Assembly (NCBI GenBank): GCA_034506255.1
Contig: JAPDPX010000004.1
Span: forward strand, 248,001-312,000
Origin: a candidate division KSB1 bacterium
GTDB lineage: Bacteria; Zhuqueibacterota; Zhuqueibacteria; Zhuqueibacterales; Zhuqueibacteraceae
DNA length: 64,000 nt
Direction: 5' to 3'
The position numbers and the translations under genes were made by a program. Of this stretch, positions 8,395 to 16,735 are shown one piece after another; within the stretch, counting starts at the first letter, position 1; the number at the start of each line of letters is the position of its first letter. The notes beneath the pieces are model-generated. The model made no database searches, was not told the origin of the DNA, and saw nothing but the letters and a program-made list of their open reading frames with translations.

Positions 8395-8763
8395 TCATAC
8401 CGCTGTTTTTACCGCTCCCTGTTGTTTCAGCAGTTTCACGATTTTGGCATGATGGGTGACGCCCCAGCCGGCAATGCTCTCGAGAATTGGTTTGAGTGTG
8501 CGGCCAAACGGACTCAAGGCATATTCGACGCGGGGCGGCACTTCGGCGTAGACCGTGCGCGCCACCAGACCATCCTTCTCCAATTCGCGCAATTGCTGCG
8601 TCAGCATTTTCGCGGTGATGCCGGGCAGCGCCCGTTTCAGCTCGCCGAAGCGCACGATCTCCTGCTGATGCAACTTCCACAAGATGCGCGGCTTCCACTT
8701 CCCGCTGATCAATTCCAGGCTGGTTTCCACCGGGCAGGCATGAATGCGGCCAAGGCAGCTCAT
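8395..8763 (-). CDS. HxlR-family winged-helix transcriptional regulator
   Basis: 122 aa. It shows the HxlR pattern: CPVETSLELISGKWKPRILW, then RFGELKRALPGITAKMLTQQLRELEKDGLV (recognition helix and start of the wing), then VEYALSPFGRTLKPILESIAGWG. A cysteine sits at the N-terminal position (CPVE) that several HxlR regulators use to sense electrophiles or oxidants. The ATG at 8763 is chosen because GAGGAG precedes it by a few bases; an upstream in-frame start would add six residues. It is divergent from the DJ-1/PfpI gene, the usual arrangement for a repressor of its neighbour. Confidence 0.9.
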   Translation of the reverse strand: MSCLGRIHACPVETSLELISGKWKPRILWKLHQQEIVRFGELKRALPGITAKMLTQQLRELEKDGLVARTVYAEVPPRVEYALSPFGRTLKPILESIAGWGVTHHAKIVKLLKQQGAVKTAV

Positions 8764-8788
8764 GGCACTCCTCAGTATCATTTTGGAT

Positions 8789-8813
8789 AGTAGGTACCGA
8801 AAAAGTGCATACT
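8789..8813. promoter_or_regulatory. Candidate HxlR operator (imperfect palindrome)
   Basis: AGTAGGTAC at 8789-8797 and GTGCATACT at 8805-8813 are inverted with 7 of 9 matching positions and a 7-base spacer. The site lies in the shared promoter region between the divergent HxlR regulator and the DJ-1-like gene, where an autoregulatory operator is expected. Its arm spacing is about one helical turn between arm centres. Confidence 0.5.
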
Positions 8814-8894
8814 TGATGAATCGAGATCATTTTAATACATTGCGCGCAACAAATCAAGCTCGTTGTCTGCACCTTTCTCTGGAGGACGATGCGC

Positions 8895-9641
8895 ATGAGC
8901 GCGAACATTGATGTCTTGAACCCTGACCAACCGAAGCGCGTGTTGATGGTCGTGGCCAACCCCGCGGTTTCGCAAACCACCGGCTGGCCCATTGGTTTTT
9001 GGGCGGCCGAATTGACCCACCCGTATTACGAGTTCACCGAAAAGGGCTATCAGGTTGAGATTGTCAGCCCGCAAGGCGGCAAACTGCAAATCGATTCGTT
9101 CAGTGATCCGCGCGATGCCAGTGGCTACTCAGCGCATGATCTGATCAGCATGGGCTTTTTGAGCACTCCGCGACTCGCCGCGCTGCTGGACGAGACCCGG
9201 AGCATCGCTGCCGTGAAAATCGCGGACTATGACGCGCTGTTTCTCGCCGGCGGCCAGTCGCCGATGTACACTTTCATCAACGACACGAAACTGCACCAGT
9301 TCGTGGCCGATTTCTATGAAGCCGGCAAGGTCGTGGCCATTGTGTGTCATGGCACCTGTGTGCTGCTGAAAACCAGGCTCTCCAGTGGCAAGCTGCTCGT
9401 CGAGGGCAAAACCTGGACGGGCTTTGCCAATTCCGAAGAGCAGTTTGCGGACGCGTTTGTCGGCAAGCGCATTCAGCCGTTTTGGATCGAAGATGAGGCG
9501 AAGCAGATTCCCAACACCAACTTCATTGTGAGCGGCCGCTTCAAGCCGTTTGCAGTGCGCGACGGCCGCTTGATCACCGGGCAGCAACAATATTCCGGGG
9601 CCGCCGCGGCCAAGTTGGTGATCGAAGCCTTGGGGGTGTGA
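8895..9641 (+). CDS. DJ-1/PfpI superfamily protein (Hsp31/glyoxalase III-like)
   Basis: 248 aa. The nucleophile elbow is AIVCHGTCVLL, with Cys followed by His. The acidic partner is in GFWAAELTHPYYEF, and VEIVSPQGG is the family strand. The position of AAELTHPYYEF matches the class I Hsp31-like branch, whose members act as glutathione-independent glyoxalases or protein/nucleotide deglycases. The ATG at 8895 is preferred to that at 8889 because GGAGG at 8881-8885 sits nine rather than three bases upstream. The divergent HxlR gene suggests induction by reactive carbonyls or quinones (inference). Confidence 0.88.
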   Translation: MSANIDVLNPDQPKRVLMVVANPAVSQTTGWPIGFWAAELTHPYYEFTEKGYQVEIVSPQGGKLQIDSFSDPRDASGYSAHDLISMGFLSTPRLAALLDETRSIAAVKIADYDALFLAGGQSPMYTFINDTKLHQFVADFYEAGKVVAIVCHGTCVLLKTRLSSGKLLVEGKTWTGFANSEEQFADAFVGKRIQPFWIEDEAKQIPNTNFIVSGRFKPFAVRDGRLITGQQQYSGAAAAKLVIEALGV

Positions 9642-10220
9642 TGAGCGTTGGTCGTGGCGCCTTCAGGCGCAGTGCCGGATGAGCCTTGAACATCCGCAGG
9701 CACTGCGACGAATGACGCTTGCACTGCCACCATCACGCACATCTGAACTTCGGCAGCAGCCCATCTGCAGCGGGAGCTGCCACCACTCAGGCTGCACAAT
9801 ACTCGCACGCAGTTGTTCGAGTTTGAATGAACAGTCTATTTGAGAGGTTGGTGGTCAGGAACCTGTGCAGGAATGGGCGTTGCGCCTGGCGGTTCACCAG
9901 GCCATAAGACGCTCAAAGGTGGAGTAAGACTTTGAAAGTTTGTGGCCGAATGATTCATCGGCAGAACGATTTGAAGTAATTCTGTCGAGAGATTATCCTG
10001 TCAAAGCTTTTTTGGCGAGGCTCGGTAACTTCGGCGCATTGCGGTGGAAGAACTTCATCGCTAATGGTCACCGAAGATACCGAGTTTCGCGGAGCCGTTA
10101 TTTGCTGCTGCGCAGAAGCTCTGATTCGCAGCTTGCCTGCAAAGCAGGGTAGTCCGCTACTGGATAATAACCGTGGCGGATGTACTGCCTGAGGTCACAA
10201 TTTACTTGCAAGAGGCCATT
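9642..10220. other. Intergenic region with inverted repeats
   Basis: No convincing gene in 579 bases. GCGCCTTCAGGCGC near 9658-9671 forms a small hairpin. TCGGTAACTTCGG at 10022-10034 is inverted at 10071-10083 with one mismatch and a 36-base loop. A 70-codon open frame at 9940-10152 has no ribosome-binding site or recognisable motif. Confidence 0.5.
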
Positions 10221-10838
10221 ATGAAGATCGCTGTCATTGGTGCCGGTAATGTTGGCGGCGCACTGGCTCTGGCTTGGGCGCGGGCCGGCCATGAAATCGT
10301 TTTGGGTGTGCGAAATCCCGAGGATCACGAGACCAAAGCGCAGGTCGCGGCACACCAGAATATCACTGCTGCCACCGTGCCCGAGGCAGCGAACGCCGCC
10401 GGGATCATTCTCGTTTCGGTTCCGGTTGCGGCGATCATCGACGTCGCCCGGGCGCTGGGAGAGGTGAAGGACAAGGTCATCATCGACGCGACCAATTCAG
10501 TGTTTCAGAAGCCGGCGCCTTATGCGCATGGCGTGGAAGCCTTCAAAGCCGTGACCCGGTGCGTGGACGTGGTCAAATGCTTCAACTCCACCGGTTTCGA
10601 GAACATGGCCGATCCGCGTTATGGCGAAGTCAGCGCGGACATGTTTGTTGCCGGCAGCAGTTCAAAAGGCAAGGAAATCGCGCGGCAGCTCGCGCTGACT
10701 GCCGGCTTTGCGGAATGCTATGATTTTGGCGGAGATGACAAAGTCGCGCTGCTCGAGCAGTTCGCCCTGGCGTGGATCAACCTGGCGATCATGCAAAAGT
10801 ATGGTCGCAGTATGGCCTTCAAAATCCTGCGGCGCTAG
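10221..10838 (+). CDS. NADPH-dependent F420 reductase-like dinucleotide-binding protein
   Basis: 205 aa. It starts with a Rossmann motif, MKIAVIGAGNVGGALALAWA, then GHEIVLGVRNP, VPEAANAAGIILVSVP, KVIIDATN and VVKCFNSTGFENM. These are the landmarks of the F420_oxidoreductase/YrpG-like family that binds NADP(H). The AAGAGG just upstream favours the ATG at 10221. No F420 biosynthesis genes are nearby and many relatives occur in organisms without F420, so the second substrate is uncertain. It could be a small-molecule reductase rather than a true F420:NADPH oxidoreductase. Confidence 0.8.
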   Translation: MKIAVIGAGNVGGALALAWARAGHEIVLGVRNPEDHETKAQVAAHQNITAATVPEAANAAGIILVSVPVAAIIDVARALGEVKDKVIIDATNSVFQKPAPYAHGVEAFKAVTRCVDVVKCFNSTGFENMADPRYGEVSADMFVAGSSSKGKEIARQLALTAGFAECYDFGGDDKVALLEQFALAWINLAIMQKYGRSMAFKILRR

Positions 10839-11193
10839 CCTGCGCGACTGCGCGGGATGACGTGGACGTTCCCCATGCCAGCTGCTCGCGAAGAGCGCTG
10901 GCCCAGTTGATGAGGAGCAGGGTTGGATGCAGAGTTCCAAAGGTCTCGGCAGATTCAACGCCGAGCGAATTCAGCCGTCAGAGGAGATGGAGGTTACTGA
11001 CTTTGGAGGGCGCATTAGTTCCGACCTTGGCGGAACCAGTGTTTTGTGATCGTTTGTACGACGCGGAGGCGCAGTCCGTCTGCCACGACACAGCCGTGGA
11101 AAGGGCCTCGCCAATGTGTCAGTCGAAGTGAATTGAGCAGGCACCGCATCCCTCCAATTTACCCCAAACAAAAATTTCACCGGCGGCAGGGAC
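10839..11193. other. Intergenic region between convergent genes
   Basis: 355 bases with no supported gene, terminator or repeat. Confidence 0.4.
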
Positions 11194-12054
11194 TTACGCG
11201 CCGGAATATTCCCGCTCCAAATATTTCCAGACCACTGGGATGTCGGAAGGCGTCGTCAAGTCCGGCACGTGCTCGGCACGGGGCAGAATGAGCACCGGCC
11301 GGCCATATTGCTGCACCATCAACATGACCGCGGCGGGCAGTTCCTTCTCCTGGCGCAGCGGGTGGAGCGGCACTTCGGCCAGGCAGGGCAAAATGTCATC
11401 GTAGGCGAGACGAAAAAGGTTGATACTGACACCCAGCCGGCCGCCGGCATCGGCCAGGCGGGCGAGCATCTCCGGCGCCGGCTTCTCGATGATATTCTGC
11501 AGGAAGCCGGCGGCATCCTTTTCGATCACCGCGAATTGTGCAATGCGTTCGAGCGGAAACTGCAGCGCAGTGCGCTCATACGCGATCATGGCATTGCCCT
11601 GCGGCACCTGCCGCAATTGCTCCAGGGCAGCGACCGAGTAGAGATTGTCACTGTTGCACACGGTGAAGGTCTGTCCGCGCCAATCCGGACGGCTGTGCAA
11701 GCCATGCCAAAGTGCATCGGCAGTGCCCAGTGGCTTTGACCGGCCGGGCGGGATCGGTTGCACGGCATATCCAATTTTGAGGTGATCGAACTGGCGCGCG
11801 CCACCCTGTTCGTAATACTCGCGAATCGCCCGGTCGTTTTCACCGACGACGATCACCACCTCGCGATAGCCGGCGGCGGCAATGTTGTGCAGCAGATAAT
11901 CGAGAAAAGGGCGGGCCTGCCGGTCGACGCTGATCATGGTTTTGGGTTTGGTGGCGGCCTGGTGGCGCACAGCGGCCGGCAGCATATCGGCGGCGGCGTT
12001 TTTCATGCGCGAGGAAATTCCCGCGGCGAGGATCACGAGGTTGGGCTGGCTCAT
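11194..12054 (-). CDS. Sugar-phosphate nucleotidyltransferase family protein
   Basis: 286 aa. The N-terminal nucleotide-binding loop is LVILAAGISSRM. It is followed by a lysine-containing TKPKTMISVDRQARPFLDYLL, then GYREVVIVVGE, a GTADALWHGL motif and FTVCNSDNLYS, whose Asp pair (SD) matches the metal-binding DxD of the family. The fold is that of GlmU/RfbA/GalU N-terminal domains, and no left-handed beta-helix tail is present. It would activate a sugar phosphate as an NDP-sugar; the sugar cannot be deduced. A long insert after the first motif (KNAAADMLPAAVRHQ) is unusual. The ATG at 12054 is preferred over an in-frame GTG at 12060 because GGAGA stands six bases before it. Confidence 0.82.
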   Translation of the reverse strand: MSQPNLVILAAGISSRMKNAAADMLPAAVRHQAATKPKTMISVDRQARPFLDYLLHNIAAAGYREVVIVVGENDRAIREYYEQGGARQFDHLKIGYAVQPIPPGRSKPLGTADALWHGLHSRPDWRGQTFTVCNSDNLYSVAALEQLRQVPQGNAMIAYERTALQFPLERIAQFAVIEKDAAGFLQNIIEKPAPEMLARLADAGGRLGVSINLFRLAYDDILPCLAEVPLHPLRQEKELPAAVMLMVQQYGRPVLILPRAEHVPDLTTPSDIPVVWKYLEREYSGA

Positions 12055-12309
12055 ACTCACTCTCCTGCTGCGCGAGCTGTGCTGCGCCAGACCTGCACGG
12101 GGGGCAGGCCACCCGTGTCAGGGCACAGCCATTCTCGCGATGAAGTCATGCTCCTCTGGGTGGTCGTTGTGCGATGCGGGCGGCTTGCGCACGGGCCAAT
12201 ATGCCACCCGAATTGCTGAAAAGCAAGTGGCCTGCCATGCACGGTTTTGGCAGGGCATGAGGCGCGGGACTGGGCGCAGCAGGAAAAGCCCGGTGGAAGC
12301 AAGGCTCAG

Positions 12310-12555
12310 TTACGGGTGGGGACGCAGCGCGGACCTCCTGGCTGCAGGAAAAGGATGGGCCGCAGCGGCTGCGGGCGCCGGCATTTGCCAGTCTTCGAAG
12401 GACTGATTGAAGGTGGTGATGTAAAGTTCGAAGCAGGGATTGCATTTTTTGAGATGCCTGCGGATGCGCACTTTTTCGCTTCCAAAAACGGCACCCGCCA
12501 GGTATGACGCAAACTCCCGGCTGCCCAGGCATGCGTCACGGGAACATTCCAACAT
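12310..12555 (-). CDS. Small putative zinc-finger protein (anti-sigma-type HC2 finger)
   Basis: 81 aa, preceded by a strong GGAGG five bases before the ATG at 12555. Residues about 1-55 have the zf-HC2 pattern seen at the N-terminus of anti-sigma factors: a helix with paired cysteines (MLECSRDACLGSREF), then HLKKCNPCFELY, which supplies the His-x3-Cys-x2-Cys ligands. The C-terminal 25 residues are Pro/Ala-rich and probably disordered. It has no membrane segment and no sigma-factor gene beside it. It follows the export operon on the same strand after a 264-base gap with its own ribosome-binding site. The function is unknown; a transcriptional accessory role is possible. Confidence 0.65.
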   Translation of the reverse strand: MLECSRDACLGSREFASYLAGAVFGSEKVRIRRHLKKCNPCFELYITTFNQSFEDWQMPAPAAAAAHPFPAARRSALRPHP

Positions 12556-12819
12556 AATTGCCTCCTGTGAGTGTGTCCCGGTTTTCCAGACACCGGAGGC
12601 GGAAGAATTTCTTGCAAAAATTGCCCTGCCGCGGGCGGTTTGGAGTGCGGCAGCCCCCGGGGGCTGCCGAATGCCTCGCCGGCTGTGTGGTCGTGCTGCA
12701 GGCATTTTGCCGGGCATTGCAACGCCCGATTGGGCAGAAGCCCTGCGCCGGGGAGGATGCTTGCAAGGGGACAAGCCCTGAAGGGGCTTCCTCCGGCCGG
12801 CCAACTGACGCCGGTGCAA

Positions 12820-13920
12820 TCAAGTTTCCAGCGTCATTTTGAATTTGCGGACGCTGATCAGCAACAGTGACAGGCCAAAGCCGGCGAGTACGAGCAGGAA
12901 GGGCCAGATTTCGGCGAGGGTGTTGCCCTTCAGCAGCACGCCGCGAATGACGGGCAGGAAATAACGCGCCGGAACAATGTAGGTGACCCACTGCAGTATT
13001 TGCGGCATGCTGGCGATGGGAAAAATGAATCCGGAAAGCATGACGGTGGGCAGCAGCGAGGCGAGCAGCGCCGCCATCATCGCCACTTGCTGGGTGCGCG
13101 CCGCCGTGGAGATGAGCAATCCCAGCGCCAGCGCCACGAACACGAACAGCAGCGCCGCCACCAGCAGCAACACCAGGCTGCCGCGGATCGGCACGTCAAA
13201 CCAGAAACGGGCAACCAGCAAAATGAGAAGACCGTCCACAAACGCCAGCAGGATGTAGGGCACGACCTTGCCCGCCACGATTTCCAGCGGCTGCACCGGC
13301 GAAACCAGAATCTGTTCCAGCGTGCCGGTCTCCTTCTCGCGTGCGATGGTGACGCTGGTGAGCAGCGCGGAGATCATCATCAGGATCAAAGCCACCAGCG
13401 CGGGCACGAAAAAGTAGGAGCTTTTGAGCGCGGGATTGTAGGCGATGGTGGCGCGCACTTCGAAGGGCAGATCCCTGTTGCGTTCGAGATTGTAGGTCTG
13501 CAGGATGGCGGTGGCATAATTGCGGATGTTGAGCGCGGTGTTGGAGTCGCTGGCATCGATCAACAACTGCACCGTCACCGGCGCCGGCTGCGCCAGGCGG
13601 GGGGCAAAATCGTGCGGGATGATCAGGGCGAGTTTGGCCCGGCGCTGCTGAAACAGTTTCTCGATTTCCGCCCTCCCGCCGCCACAGTCGGTCACCGTGA
13701 AGAAACGGCTGCCGGCAAAAGCGCGCACCAGCTCACGGCTCGCCGGTGTGTTGGAATGATCGCAGACCACCATGCTGATGTTTTGAATCTCCATGTTGAT
13801 GGCATAGCCGTACATCAGCAGCATCACCACCGGCATGGCAAACACGATCACCAGCGTGCGGAAATCGCGCCGGATGTGGATGAACTCCTTGCGAATGATC
13901 GGCAGGATGCGGGCGGACAT
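12820..13920 (-). CDS. ABC-2 type transporter permease (YbhS/YbhR-like)
   Basis: 366 aa. One N-terminal membrane helix (LVIVFAMPVVMLLMYGYAI) is followed by a periplasmic domain of about 140 residues and five C-terminal helices. REKETGTLEQILVSPVQPLE is the hallmark of ABC-2 drug/lipid exporters of the YhhJ/YbhS type. It is the last gene of the TolC-HlyD-ATPase-ATPase-permease row, 42 bases after the second ATPase gene. E. coli-type systems have two permeases, whereas only one is visible here, so the protein would act as a homodimer or with a partner encoded elsewhere. Confidence 0.92.
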   Translation of the reverse strand: MSARILPIIRKEFIHIRRDFRTLVIVFAMPVVMLLMYGYAINMEIQNISMVVCDHSNTPASRELVRAFAGSRFFTVTDCGGGRAEIEKLFQQRRAKLALIIPHDFAPRLAQPAPVTVQLLIDASDSNTALNIRNYATAILQTYNLERNRDLPFEVRATIAYNPALKSSYFFVPALVALILMMISALLTSVTIAREKETGTLEQILVSPVQPLEIVAGKVVPYILLAFVDGLLILLVARFWFDVPIRGSLVLLLVAALLFVFVALALGLLISTAARTQQVAMMAALLASLLPTVMLSGFIFPIASMPQILQWVTYIVPARYFLPVIRGVLLKGNTLAEIWPFLLVLAGFGLSLLLISVRKFKMTLET

Positions 13921-13962
13921 GGTTCGGGGGACAGTTCTCAGGTTCCGGGGATCAGGGAGCGC

Positions 13963-14697
13963 TTACTTGTCCACCAGATGAATGAACACCTCCTGCATCG
14001 AGGCCTTCTGGTGTCTGTGTTTGAGCGCCTGCGGTGAGCCGAGCGCGATGATCTCGCCCTGATACATGATGGAAACGCGGTGGCAGTATTCGGCCTCATC
14101 CATGTAATGCGTGGTCACAAAGATGGTCTTGCCCTGCTGCGCCATGTGATGAATCAGGTCCCAGAAATTGCGGCGCGCTTCGGGATCGACGCCGCCGGTG
14201 GGCTCATCGAGAAAGACAATGGGCGGATCATGCAGCAGGGCGCAACTGAGCGCCAGGCGCTGCTTGAAGCCGAGCGGCAGGGCGCGGGTGGGCATGCCCG
14301 CCTGCCGTTCCAGCCCCAGCTCGTGCAACAGACGGCTGCGCTGCTGCTTCAGGGTGGCACGCGGCAGGCCGTAGATCCCGCCGAAAAACTCGATGTTTTC
14401 CGCGGGCGTCAAATCTTCATAAAGCGAAAACCGCTGGCTCATGTAGCCGATGCGCTGCTTGATCTGTTCATTTTCTTTGAAGATGTCGAAGCCCGCCACC
14501 CGGCCGCTGCCGGAGGTGGGCAGCAGCAGGCCGCACAGCATGCGAATCGCCGTGGTTTTGCCCGCGCCGTTGGCGCCCAGAAAGCCGAAAATTTCGCCGG
14601 CCCGCACCTGCAGGTCGAGGTTTTTCACCGCGACGAAATTGCCGAAGCGTTTGGTGAGGGCGTGCGTCTCGACGATGCAGGCAGGCTCAGGGTTCAT
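13963..14697 (-). CDS. ABC transporter ATP-binding protein (second of pair)
   Basis: 244 aa, a single nucleotide-binding domain. Walker A is GANGAGKTT; RIGYMSQRFSLYEDLT is the Q-loop region; Walker B is IVFLDEPTGGVD; the H-loop is VTTHYMDEA. The signature region reads LPLGFKQRLAL in place of canonical LSGGQ, so the first residues are degenerate. The start overlaps the preceding ATPase gene by 11 bases. Together the pair correspond to the two halves of the fused YbhF ATPase, here as separate genes. Confidence 0.92.
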   Translation of the reverse strand: MNPEPACIVETHALTKRFGNFVAVKNLDLQVRAGEIFGFLGANGAGKTTAIRMLCGLLLPTSGSGRVAGFDIFKENEQIKQRIGYMSQRFSLYEDLTPAENIEFFGGIYGLPRATLKQQRSRLLHELGLERQAGMPTRALPLGFKQRLALSCALLHDPPIVFLDEPTGGVDPEARRNFWDLIHHMAQQGKTIFVTTHYMDEAEYCHRVSIMYQGEIIALGSPQALKHRHQKASMQEVFIHLVDK

Positions 14698-15610
14698 TTT
14701 TTTTCATCAACACCATGAACGTGTCTTCCATGCCGGGCGCAATGGCATGCATGTGGCTAATGGGATGCGGCGCCGCGGCGATGATTGCGGCAATGCGGCC
14801 GGCGCCCAGCGGTGCGGCAAAGCTGACATGCAAACGATCGCCGAACAGTTGCACCAACCGGCTGTCGGGCGTGTGCTGGAAATACGGCACCAGCCGTTGA
14901 GGAGTGTCCGTGACGACCTCATAGAGCGCGTAGGGAAAATGGCGGTTGATCGCCGCCGGCTCATCCAGCGCCAGCAACCGGCCGCGGTGCAGGAAGGCGA
15001 CGCGATGGCACAACCGCGCTTCATCCATGTAGGGCGTCGAAACCAGAATGGTCACGCCCTCGGCGCGCAACTGCTGCAGGATTTCCCAAAACTCCCGCCG
15101 GGAGACCGGATCAACGCCGGTGGTTGGTTCATCGAGCACCAGAATCTGCGGCCGGTGAATCAGCGTGCAGGAGAGCGCGAGCTTTTGCTTCATGCCGCCG
15201 GAGAGCTGGCGTGCCAGTCGGTTTTTGAACGGGGCAAGCTTGCTGAAATGATAGAGCTGCTGCAGCCGCTGCTCGCGCTCGGCGGCCGGGACGCCGAACA
15301 AATCCGCAAAAAAGCGCAAATTTTCCGCCACGGAAAGATCGGGATAAAGCGAGAAGCGCTGCGGCATGTAGCCGAGAATGCTGCGAATCTGCCTCACCTC
15401 GCGGCGTACATCATGGCCGGCCAGCCGCATCTCGCCGGCCTCCAGCGGCAGCAGGGTGCAGAGCGTGCGCATGCAGGTGGTTTTGCCGGCGCCATCCGGG
15501 CCGATCAAGCCGAACAACTCGCCGGCGTTGATGGCGAGCGAGAGATCGTCCACGGCGCGGAGGGTGCCGTAGTTCTTGCTGAAATGGCTGATGGTGATGA
15601 GTTCCGGCAT
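14687..15610 (-). CDS. ABC transporter ATP-binding protein (first of pair)
   Basis: 307 aa. Walker A is GPDGAGKTT, the Q-loop is ILGYMPQRFSLYPDL, the signature is LSGGMKQKLAL and Walker B is ILVLDEPTTGVD; the H-loop position has STPYMDEA, so the catalytic switch histidine is replaced by proline-tyrosine. The partner ATPase keeps its histidine (TTHYMDEA) but has a degenerate signature. The two therefore look like complementary degenerate halves of a heterodimer. A C-terminal extension of about 80 residues follows. The ATG at 15610 is used; an in-frame GTG at 15616 is possible. Confidence 0.92.
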   Translation of the reverse strand: MPELITISHFSKNYGTLRAVDDLSLAINAGELFGLIGPDGAGKTTCMRTLCTLLPLEAGEMRLAGHDVRREVRQIRSILGYMPQRFSLYPDLSVAENLRFFADLFGVPAAEREQRLQQLYHFSKLAPFKNRLARQLSGGMKQKLALSCTLIHRPQILVLDEPTTGVDPVSRREFWEILQQLRAEGVTILVSTPYMDEARLCHRVAFLHRGRLLALDEPAAINRHFPYALYEVVTDTPQRLVPYFQHTPDSRLVQLFGDRLHVSFAAPLGAGRIAAIIAAAPHPISHMHAIAPGMEDTFMVLMKKNEP

Positions 15611-15718
15611 GGCCACCTGGGGTCGGATTGCGATGGCGGGGCGCCGCCACGCGGCTCGTATGGCAGCGCGCCCCTTCCCGGCAGGCTACGGCGCCGAGCT
15701 GCCTCGACCGGCTGTGCC

Positions 15719-16609
15719 TCACCAGGCCGGCGGCAGCGTGATCGTCACCGGCATGCCATGCTTCAAGCGCTGCCCGGGATTGGGAATGGTGACTTTCACG
15801 GCATATACCAGCGCGGTGCGGCTCTCGGGAGTGAGAATATTCTTGGGCGTAAACTCCGCCCTGGGGCTGATCCAGCTCACCGTGCCGCGCAGCGTCTCCG
15901 TCACGCCGTCAGGACGGATTTCCGCCGGCTGGCCGATTTTGATCTTCGACAGAAACGTCTCGGAAACATAAACCTTCGCCCACATGGTGGAGAGATCGAT
16001 CAGCTCCGCCAGGGGGGCATGCATGGGGATGGTTTCCCCGGCTTCATAGTAGCGCGTCGCCACCGTGCCGCTGATCGGTGCGGTCACGCTCGCGTCGTTG
16101 ATCTGGCGCTGCAGCAGTTTGAGCTGCGCCGTCAGGCTGCGGTTGCGGCTGGCGAGTGACTGCTGGTTCTGCTGCGCCGCCTCCAGTGCCGTACGGGTGC
16201 GCTCCCGGGCGAGCTTCAAATCATCCAAGACCTGTTGCGAGGCGGCGTTTTGCTGAAACAACTCCAGGTAGCGGTCGTGCTTGGTTTTGGCATATTCGTA
16301 ATCCTCGGCCGCCCGCCGCACATTGGTGGCCGCCAGGCGCTGCTGGATGGCCAGCTCTTCGAGACTGGCTTCGATTTGCTCGCGTTGATAGCCGAGCTTC
16401 TCGGTATCGATGACGGCCAGGATTTGCCCGCGTTCGACGACATCCCCCTCTTCGAAATTCACCTGCAGCAACAGCCCGCCGGTTTGCGCCGACACTTTGA
16501 CGGCTGTGCCCTCCACAATCGCGCTGGCCTGAAACACCTCTTCTTCATTATTGCCGCAACCGGCCAGCCACAGCGAAACGACCAACCCACAAACCCCTGC
16601 CTTCTTCAT
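15719..16609 (-). CDS. HlyD/MFP-family periplasmic adaptor lipoprotein
   Basis: 296 aa. The N-terminus is a lipoprotein signal peptide with lipobox LAGC (VSLWLAGCGNN). A biotinyl-lipoyl-like half motif (SAQTGGLLLQVNFEEGDVVE) is followed by a long alpha-helical hairpin (about residues 70-170) and the second half motif (DASVTAPISGTVATRYYEAGE), then a beta-barrel domain. This is the tripartite-efflux adaptor architecture and resembles YbhG. It would bridge the inner-membrane ABC complex and the TolC-like channel encoded just upstream. AGGAG lies six bases before the ATG at 16609. Confidence 0.92.
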   Translation of the reverse strand: MKKAGVCGLVVSLWLAGCGNNEEEVFQASAIVEGTAVKVSAQTGGLLLQVNFEEGDVVERGQILAVIDTEKLGYQREQIEASLEELAIQQRLAATNVRRAAEDYEYAKTKHDRYLELFQQNAASQQVLDDLKLARERTRTALEAAQQNQQSLASRNRSLTAQLKLLQRQINDASVTAPISGTVATRYYEAGETIPMHAPLAELIDLSTMWAKVYVSETFLSKIKIGQPAEIRPDGVTETLRGTVSWISPRAEFTPKNILTPESRTALVYAVKVTIPNPGQRLKHGMPVTITLPPAW

Positions 16610-16735
16610 ATCATGCTCCTGGGAACAAAACCGCAGTGTCACACGCCACACTGCCGGTTGCGCCTGCGATCGAATTTGCGAGGCCCGTGACCGGCGCCCA
16701 AAACCGTGGCGGCTGGCACCGGCACCCGGCAATTG

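Noticed and set aside
9940-10152. Possible 70-aa gene
   Set aside because: No ribosome-binding site, no motif, and it spans an inverted repeat; kept only as intergenic sequence.
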